Origin: an uncultured Eubacteriales bacterium
GTDB taxonomy: Bacteria; Bacillota; Clostridia; Oscillospirales; Acutalibacteraceae
Reading direction: 5' to 3'
Length of the DNA: 8,154 nucleotides
NCBI GenBank assembly: GCA_900313475.1
Contig: OMRJ01000147.1
Location: forward strand, 1-8,154
Position numbers and translations under genes: made by a program. The stretch's first letter is position 1. The number at the start of each line of letters is the position of its first letter. Positions 1 to 4,712 of this stretch are shown one piece after another. The notes below the pieces were generated by a model, which was not told the origin of the DNA, made no database searches, and worked only from the letters and a program-made list of their open reading frames with translations.

Positions 1-21
1 CTTGCCGGCGCAAGTCAAGAC

Positions 22-50
22 GAAAAGGGCGAAAAGTGCCGAAAAGGGGC
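22..50 (+). repeat. three tandem GAAAAG-type decamers
   Basis: GAAAAG begins at 22, 31 and 41, each time followed by a short G/C-rich tail (GGC, TGCC, GGGC), giving three near-tandem units of 9-10 bases, about one helical turn. The second and third units also supply the arms of the 35-53 hairpin. No function is recognised. The block may simply be a by-product of the T-rich terminator on the opposite strand. Confidence 0.4.
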
Positions 51-53
51 ACT
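35..53 (-). terminator. possible weak intrinsic terminator of the zinc-ribbon gene
   Basis: The 6-bp stem AGTGCC (35-40) / GGCACT (48-53) closes a 7-base loop. Read on the minus strand, in the direction of the zinc-ribbon gene that stops at base 93, the hairpin is followed directly by TTTCGCCCTTTTCG. This is T-rich but interrupted, so the terminator would be weak. A second, longer dyad just before it on the same strand (CTGACGGG 52-59 / CCCGTCAG 76-83, 16-base loop) could add to it, although that dyad overlaps the T-arm-like sequence and cannot form at the same time as the T-arm. Confidence 0.35.
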
Positions 54-92
54 GACGGGCGACATGGGTTCGAATCCCGTCAGCCTATCTCA

Positions 93-1385
93 TCAGACAA
101 GCTTCATTCCGCATTCGGGGCAGAAGGTCATTCCCGCATTTACAAAAGCCCCGCAGCCCGGACATACGGGAGGTGTTTTCTTTTCTGCTTTGCAGGGAGT
201 GCCGCATTTTGTGCAAAAAAGCGCTCTGTCGGGAAGCAGTGCACCGCATTTTAAGCATTTGCTGCCGTTTACAGTCGGGCGTGACACCGAACGGCGCGGA
301 GTGAACGCAACGTCTTCCGACGGAGCATCCGATATTGTCTGCTCCTCAACCACCAGAGAGTCGTCTATCGCGTCGAAATCGGGCAGATCCGTCATTATGC
401 CGTCATCGGAAGCAGACGGCTTATGTGCACTTGCCGTCGATTCGCGGGCGGAAGAATGTAGGTCGTGTGTGTTTTTATGCGAAAAGGCTATGTCGGACTG
501 TGTTTTGCGTGCGGCAAGCTTTTCGGCGGTCATTCGGCTTATTTCAGCCGCAGCTTTTGCGGCTGTTTCGTCGAGTCCTTCGTCGGAGGAAATATCCTGC
601 GGTGCTGTGCTGACGGCTGCTTTTTCCGACCGTAGGGTCGGCTCTGTTTTTGATATCTGAAAAGACTGGGTTATGTCCTCGATCGGCGTGTCGAAAATCC
701 CGTCGTCCACCGTTTTTTCCGTCAGCGGCGGTGTTTGCCCGATCGACGGCGAAGTCTGTGCGTGATATGATTTGAGTGCGCGTTCTGCCTCGGGATCACC
801 GGCACTGTCGGCATTCACATTTTTTTTCGGTTCATCCGTATACACCGACGGAGCAGGGGATGTTTCGGATGCTTTTCCTATGATTTCATCCGTTTTTTCC
901 GCCGTTTCTTCCACGTCCTTTTTTACAGGGGTTCCGCACATTATGCAGAAATTTGATCCGGGACGCATGTGATAGCCGCAGACACTGCAAATAAGGCGGT
1001 CGCCGTCACTTCCCGTAATTTTTTTCGCGGTACGCGGCACAGCTCTTCCGCATTCGGGACACCGTGTCTCATCAGACGAAAACTCCGCCCCGCAATACGG
1101 GCATTTTGCCAGTCCTTTAAGGTCAAGGACACTTTCCCTGCATTCGTCGGTTTCTCTGATGAGAGCGGAGATTTTCTTTATATCGTTGATAAATTCCGGC
1201 TCTTTGTCGTTGCAGTGCGAATTGTAGAACGCCTCGCCCAACTCCGTATATAAAGCGTCGAGCTGCGTTTCGTTTTCTTTTATCATGGAATTAAGCCTTG
1301 CTATCTCTGCCAGATCTTTTGTTTTTTCAACGGCGCTGCGGCTTGCATCCGATATTTTTTTGCCGAGATTATCAAAAAAAGACAT
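93..1385 (-). CDS. four-zinc-ribbon protein with N-terminal helical segment and long disordered linker
   Basis: This 430-residue protein starts at an ATG with a textbook ribosome binding site, AAAGGAGG (plus-strand bases 1393-1400), seven bases upstream. Residues 1-90 are predicted helical: an amphipathic start (SFFDNLGKKISDA) and then a heptad-like, charged stretch to about residue 85, probably a coiled coil. Four CxxC...CxxC zinc ribbons follow: C95/C98/C109/C112, C133/C136/C147/C150, C377/C380/C391/C394 and C408/C411/C422/C425. All sixteen cysteines are present. The two pairs are separated by roughly 226 residues rich in Ser, Ala, Asp, Glu and Thr that look disordered. There is no signal peptide or membrane segment, so it should be cytoplasmic. 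Proteins with this plan are common in Clostridia and usually have no assigned function; the ribbons suggest protein or nucleic acid binding. It is transcribed divergently from the TerB/ATPase/helicase operon and shares its control region. A functional link to that operon is inference. Confidence 0.9.
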   Translation of the reverse strand: MSFFDNLGKKISDASRSAVEKTKDLAEIARLNSMIKENETQLDALYTELGEAFYNSHCNDKEPEFINDIKKISALIRETDECRESVLDLKGLAKCPYCGAEFSSDETRCPECGRAVPRTAKKITGSDGDRLICSVCGYHMRPGSNFCIMCGTPVKKDVEETAEKTDEIIGKASETSPAPSVYTDEPKKNVNADSAGDPEAERALKSYHAQTSPSIGQTPPLTEKTVDDGIFDTPIEDITQSFQISKTEPTLRSEKAAVSTAPQDISSDEGLDETAAKAAAEISRMTAEKLAARKTQSDIAFSHKNTHDLHSSARESTASAHKPSASDDGIMTDLPDFDAIDDSLVVEEQTISDAPSEDVAFTPRRSVSRPTVNGSKCLKCGALLPDRALFCTKCGTPCKAEKKTPPVCPGCGAFVNAGMTFCPECGMKLV

Positions 1386-1560
1386 ATAATTTCCTCCTTT
1401 GCGGGGTGATCCTGTTGAATAATACTGCGCTCTGAATGATCGAAATTTTATATCACAGCTGTATCGCGCGGCAACTGTGTGTGAAGGCGGCTGTAAAATC
1501 AGCGTAATATATGCTTTAAACGACTTGCAAAGAGCGTTTGCGGTGTATCAAGCGCTTTTT

Positions 1561-1589
1561 TTTGTATAATCGGACGGTTTTTTTGTCAA
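1561..1589 (-). promoter_or_regulatory. possible second, downstream promoter for the zinc-ribbon gene
   Basis: A second exact TTGACA (complement of 1584-1589) lies 41 bases downstream of the first on the minus strand. Seventeen bases further is TACAAA (complement of 1561-1566), four of six for a -10 box; a better-looking TATACA is only 15 bases away. The perfect -35 makes a tandem promoter plausible, but the -10 is weak. Confidence 0.35.
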
Positions 1590-1601
1590 AGTATTGCTTT
1601 T

Positions 1602-1630
1602 ATTGTAATATGTTTTTCCGAGGATGTCAA
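1602..1630 (-). promoter_or_regulatory. sigma-A promoter for the zinc-ribbon gene
   Basis: On the minus strand an exact TTGACA -35 box (complement of 1625-1630) is followed by a 17-base spacer and a TACAAT -10 box (complement of 1602-1607), five of six consensus. Transcription would begin near 1595, leaving a leader of about 210 bases before the ATG at 1385, which is long for a housekeeping gene in this kind of genome. Confidence 0.7.
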
Positions 1631-1653
1631 TAAGCCGACGCCAAAAAAACCGA

Positions 1654-1665
1654 ACAAATGTTTGT
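1654..1665. promoter_or_regulatory. candidate operator: inverted repeat between divergent promoters
   Basis: ACAAA-TG-TTTGT is a 5-bp inverted repeat with a 2-base centre. It lies between the -35 box of the operon promoter (starting at 1673) and the -35 box of the zinc-ribbon promoter (ending at 1630), where a single regulator could touch both. The stretch is also A-rich (CAAAAAAACC just to the left), so it could instead act as an UP element for the operon promoter. No known regulator motif is recognised and the repeat is short. Confidence 0.3.
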
Positions 1666-1672
1666 AAAAGCC

Positions 1673-1701
1673 TTGATTTGCAAAAATTCATATGATATAA
1701 T
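1673..1701 (+). promoter_or_regulatory. sigma-A promoter for the TerB/ATPase/helicase/methyltransferase operon
   Basis: The -35 box TTGATT (1673-1678), a 17-base spacer and an exact TATAAT -10 box (1696-1701) are present, with TG one base upstream of the -10 (1693-1694), which makes it an extended -10 promoter. Transcription would start near 1708, giving a leader of only about 23 bases that carries GGTG (1720-1723) seven bases before the ATG at 1731. Nothing suggests a structured leader or attenuator on this side. Confidence 0.8.
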
Positions 1702-1730
1702 GGAAAAAACGTAAAAAGCGGTGAAAGAGC

Positions 1731-3389
1731 ATGGGAAAGCTTGACAGACTTCTTGATGACATTGAGCGCATGGCAAACGACGGAAAAAGTGTGATGTCAC
1801 GCAAGGTCTATTCCGATACACCGCTTGTTTTTACCGCGTCGCAGATGAAATCGTTCACCCCCGACAGAATCATGCGCTTTCGCCGAGAATTCAGAACACG
1901 CAGCGTGTACACTTCCGATCCGCTGATGTTTCTTCGACAGGCACAATTTATGGAGGACTATGAGGATGATTACATCGAAAGCGCGGTATTTTCGTCGGCT
2001 TTTCCGTCGTATGCGGCTATGAATGACAGTCAATTGCGAACATATTTTTCTTGGAGAACAAAGCTAAGACGCGGAGAACTCGAAAAAACGTCGTTGGCAT
2101 ATGCATATGTATATATTTTTGAGCTTTTGAATCTTGTCGGAGCCGATTCACCGACGGACGCGTTTATAAGGCTTTGCACTTTTTTCGAGTCGTACGGCAA
2201 ACTTGACAAGACAGTGCTTTTGTACCGTGCCCGTTGGCTTACCGACTTTGCGGTGTATTACGGACTTGAACAGTTTTATTCCGATCTGCCGAGTGATGAT
2301 ACGGTTTGCAAAAACGGTACTGTTTTGGCAGAGCCCGACAAATATTCCGATAGGTCGGTTTTTCTCGCTGCCGAGTGTTTTTCTTCCTATTCCATCTCCC
2401 GTTCCGCATCATACAAGGCTGCTCCGAAGCTTTGTGAGAGGGTTGTTTCCGCCGTAATTCGCGAATGCGGACGTTATTTCGGTGCGGGCGGCATGGCGGC
2501 GCGGTTTTGCAAACGCCGCAAGGCAAGTTATTTTTTATTCGCGTCCGCAATAGTATATTCGAATGTTAAGCCGTCGCGCAGAACCGTCAAGCTGCCCGAC
2601 GGCAGAGAGTTTTGCGAAATAAACGGCAATTGGCTTTTAATATCTTACGTTAAGGACAGCGCATTGTCGCGTGAGTTCGGAGTCCTCATGCGGTTTATTG
2701 ATAATATTATATGCTCGAAGCTTAAAACAAAGAATAAAATGAAACCGGCTGAACCGAATATCGAAATCCGGGCAGCCGTCGAACGTTGCATCAACGGAGT
2801 TTTTGAAGGTATCCGTCGCGAGAATATAAAAAAACGCATGGACAGTGTAAAGATTGATTTTTTTAACCTCGACGCCATCAGGCGTTCGTCCGACGAGACA
2901 GGCGTGCGCCTCTTGACGGAGGAAGACATCTGCGCTGATATCGGTAAAATCGGGCATGCCGGCGCAGTCAATGCGGAATCCGATGCTTTATCGGCGAAGT
3001 CTTCGGAAATTGATTTAAATAATGCTCATATGCGCATTCCTAAAGCTGCATGCGTCGGTTTCGCAAACGGATCGATCGCGGGCAGTCCGATGCCTGACGG
3101 CATTTTTTCGGATGGTGCAGCTTCGGAGGAAATAAGCCGTAATGCCGTGCCGAAAGCGGATTCGGGTGAAAAAGACGGTGACATTGCCGCTCGCGTGCTG
3201 CGTATTCTTCTTGACGGCGGTGACGCGTCGGTGACGGTAAAAAGCTCGGGTGTAACGCTTTCAATGATATGTGATGAGATAAATGAGAGATTTTATGAGG
3301 AGTTTTGCGACACGGTGATTGACTTCGATAATGAAACACCGTATGTTTTGCCTGATTATGCTGAAGAATTGAGAGGTATGCTTGAATGA
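1731..3389 (+). CDS. TerB_N/TerB_C domain protein, first gene of the ATPase-helicase operon
   Basis: This 552-residue cytoplasmic protein opens the operon. Residues about 55-215 match the TerB_N domain pattern. The clearest part is the run 105-137, which starts YFSWRTKLRRGE and continues with aromatic, helical segments ending ELLNLVG. The C-terminal part resembles TerB_C: a segment at about 372-400 (IDFFNLDAIRR, DETGVRLL) and the terminal piece 485-552 (RVLRILLDGG, DEINERFYEEFCDTVIDFD, DYAEELRG). Between these two pieces, residues about 402-484 are a Ser/Ala/Asp-rich linker. Residues 215-340 are mixed helix and strand; I cannot identify a canonical central TerB helical domain there. The TerB family is named from tellurite resistance operons, but these N/C-domain proteins are better seen as scaffolds or sensors of stress and DNA-processing assemblies. 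A partnership with the next two gene products is inferred from the 4-base overlap and matched order. The ATG at 1731 is preferred from its ribosome binding site and promoter. Confidence 0.85.
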   Translation: MGKLDRLLDDIERMANDGKSVMSRKVYSDTPLVFTASQMKSFTPDRIMRFRREFRTRSVYTSDPLMFLRQAQFMEDYEDDYIESAVFSSAFPSYAAMNDSQLRTYFSWRTKLRRGELEKTSLAYAYVYIFELLNLVGADSPTDAFIRLCTFFESYGKLDKTVLLYRARWLTDFAVYYGLEQFYSDLPSDDTVCKNGTVLAEPDKYSDRSVFLAAECFSSYSISRSASYKAAPKLCERVVSAVIRECGRYFGAGGMAARFCKRRKASYFLFASAIVYSNVKPSRRTVKLPDGREFCEINGNWLLISYVKDSALSREFGVLMRFIDNIICSKLKTKNKMKPAEPNIEIRAAVERCINGVFEGIRRENIKKRMDSVKIDFFNLDAIRRSSDETGVRLLTEEDICADIGKIGHAGAVNAESDALSAKSSEIDLNNAHMRIPKAACVGFANGSIAGSPMPDGIFSDGAASEEISRNAVPKADSGEKDGDIAARVLRILLDGGDASVTVKSSGVTLSMICDEINERFYEEFCDTVIDFDNETPYVLPDYAEELRGMLE

Positions 3390-4699
3390 AAATTCCCGTC
3401 AGGGTTGCATCTGTAATAATAAATTCTCTTAAGGGCGGCGTTGTTCCGCGTATCGGTCTGCCGTATATCACGGTCGGGCGGAAAAGTGAGATTAACGCCC
3501 TTTTATATGACGCGCGCATTATGGAGGATGGAGGTTCGGCTTTTCGCTTTGTTGTCGGAAAATACGGCAGCGGCAAGAGCTTTCTTCTGCAGTGCTACCG
3601 CAATTTTCTCATGGACAGAGGCTTTGCCGTGGCGGATGCCGATCTTTCTCCCGAACGCAGACTTACCGGGACTCGCGGACAGGGACTGTCGACATACCGC
3701 GAGCTTATGCGTTCACTTGCGGTTAAAACCCGCCCGGAGGGCAACGCGCTGCCGCTCATTCTCGACAGATGGATAGTTGCGGTGAAAAACGAAGTGACGG
3801 CTTCCTTACCCGATTCGACGGCGGAAAAAGAAATAAACGACGCGGTTGAAAGTGCAGTCCGCGACAGGGCGCTTGCGCTGTGCGATATGGTGCACGGTTT
3901 TGATTTTGCGCGTCTTTTGGTGCTGTACTACCGTTCGTTTGTTAATGATGACGCGGAGCTTAAGGGCAGGATACTCAAATGGTTCAGGGGCGAATACAAC
4001 CTCAAAAGCGAGGTCAAGAGCGAACTCGGGGTTAATATTATTATTACCGATGACGATTGGTATGACTATATAAAGCTTTTTGCGATGTTTTTTGCGGGCG
4101 CGGGATACACGGGATTTGTGATTCTCATTGATGAGCTTGTGAACATCTATAAGATACCGCAGACCGTTACGCGTCAGGCAAACTATGAAAAAATACTCAC
4201 AATGTATAACGATGTGCTTCAGGGTAAGGCGCACCGTCTCGGCATTATCATGTGCGGTACGCCGCAGTGCGTGGAGGATACAAGACGCGGAGTTTACAGC
4301 TACGAGGCATTGCGCTCGCGATTGTCGGAGGGGCGTTTTTCCGATGAGAACAGGCGGGATATGCTTGCCCCCGTGATTAAGCTTGAACCGCTCACTCCCG
4401 AAGAATTGCTTATTCTGAGTGAAAAGCTGTCCGAAATACATGCGGTGCTGTTCGCTTACGAGCCGCGTCTCACGCGCAGCGATCTTGAGCTGTTCATTCG
4501 CACCGAATTCGGCAGAGTGGGTGCGGACACGCACATAACTCCGCGTGAGGTTATCAGAGATCTGATAGAACTGCTCGATATTATGATGCAGCATCCCGAA
4601 TCTACCTCCGAATCGCTTTTGTCCGACGGTAGCTTTGCTTTTGCCGCCGACTCATCGGACACCGGTGAGGAAAACGAGTTTGCGGAATTCAGCATATGA
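3386..4699 (+). CDS. BrxD-like BREX-family P-loop ATPase (DUF2791 type)
   Basis: This 437-residue AAA+-like ATPase belongs to the BREX ATP-binding family that includes BrxD. The N-terminus (RVASVIINSLKGGVVPRIGL, then YITVGRKSEI) is typical of the family. Walker A is GKYGSGKS (58-65) and Walker B VILIDE (245-250). A sensor-like strand GIIMCGTP (286-293) is followed by an arginine-bearing segment ALRSRLSEGRF (308-318). The family signature DADLSPERRL (84-93) with GQGLSTYRELMR (98-109) is present. All catalytic positions are intact, so it should bind and hydrolyse ATP. Residues 404-437 are a Ser/Asp/Glu-rich tail. The ATG overlaps the TerB gene stop as ATGA, with GAGAGG (3371-3376) nine bases upstream, so translation is probably coupled. 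BrxD is paired with the helicase BrxHI in type 2 BREX, and a helicase follows here too. A loading or switching role on DNA is inference. No BREX methylase or PglZ gene is in the window. Confidence 0.88.
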   Translation: MKIPVRVASVIINSLKGGVVPRIGLPYITVGRKSEINALLYDARIMEDGGSAFRFVVGKYGSGKSFLLQCYRNFLMDRGFAVADADLSPERRLTGTRGQGLSTYRELMRSLAVKTRPEGNALPLILDRWIVAVKNEVTASLPDSTAEKEINDAVESAVRDRALALCDMVHGFDFARLLVLYYRSFVNDDAELKGRILKWFRGEYNLKSEVKSELGVNIIITDDDWYDYIKLFAMFFAGAGYTGFVILIDELVNIYKIPQTVTRQANYEKILTMYNDVLQGKAHRLGIIMCGTPQCVEDTRRGVYSYEALRSRLSEGRFSDENRRDMLAPVIKLEPLTPEELLILSEKLSEIHAVLFAYEPRLTRSDLELFIRTEFGRVGADTHITPREVIRDLIELLDIMMQHPESTSESLLSDGSFAFAADSSDTGEENEFAEFSI

Positions 4700-4712
4700 C
4701 GGGAGATTTTTT

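Larger units (their letters stand above)
1..90 (+). ncRNA. tRNA-like T-arm, possibly the 3' end of a structured RNA cut by the window edge
   Basis: Bases 64-80 form a canonical T-arm: a 5-bp stem (ATGGG 64-68 with CCCGT 76-80, one G-U pair) closing the 7-base loop TTCGAAT, so the G53-TTC-R-A-C61 consensus is met. The stem is preceded by GAC, as in tmRNA genes. The next seven bases, CAGCCTA, would be the 3' acceptor strand, but no CCA follows and no matching TAGGCTG lies in bases 1-60. If this is a real RNA gene, its 5' part is therefore to the left of the window. Upstream are hairpins 1-14 (CTTGC/GCAAG) and 35-53 (AGTGCC/GGCACT). A normal tRNA cannot be folded here, because no anticodon arm with U33 fits. 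The 3' end of a tmRNA, a degenerate tRNA or chance all remain possible. Confidence 0.25.
1386..1730. other. 345-base divergent intergenic control region
   Basis: No coding sequence was found here. Going right to left, the region holds the operon promoter (1673-1701), an inverted repeat (1654-1665), and the zinc-ribbon promoters (1602-1630 and perhaps 1561-1589). About 210 bases of zinc-ribbon leader follow. The leader contains a GCAAA/TTTGC hairpin (stem near 1527-1541) and an ACAGC/GCTGT pairing across roughly 1458-1496. It ends with a strong ribosome binding site at 1393-1400. It does not match any riboswitch class I recognise. Confidence 0.75.

Noticed and set aside
1..90. Complete tRNA, including a selenocysteine tRNA
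   Set aside because: No acceptor 5' strand, anticodon arm with U33 or CTTCAAA-type loop can be found in the bases upstream of the T-arm.
64..660. 198-codon plus-strand frame at the left end
   Set aside because: It is antisense to the third and fourth zinc ribbons and part of the linker, and begins in the T-arm-like sequence.
1565..1570. Exact TATAAT on the plus strand in the intergenic region
   Set aside because: No acceptable -35 box lies 16-18 bases upstream, and the operon already has a better promoter at 1673-1701.
3806..4594. 262-codon open frame on the minus strand inside the ATPase gene
   Set aside because: It lies antisense to a protein with intact Walker A and B motifs and family signatures, and its own translation shows no recognisable domain; it is a shadow of the plus-strand codon use.
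4635..4712. Upstream TTG start that would lengthen the helicase by 26 residues
   Set aside because: It overlaps the ATPase gene, gives an atypical N-terminus, and the ATG at 4713 has a well-placed GGGAG.
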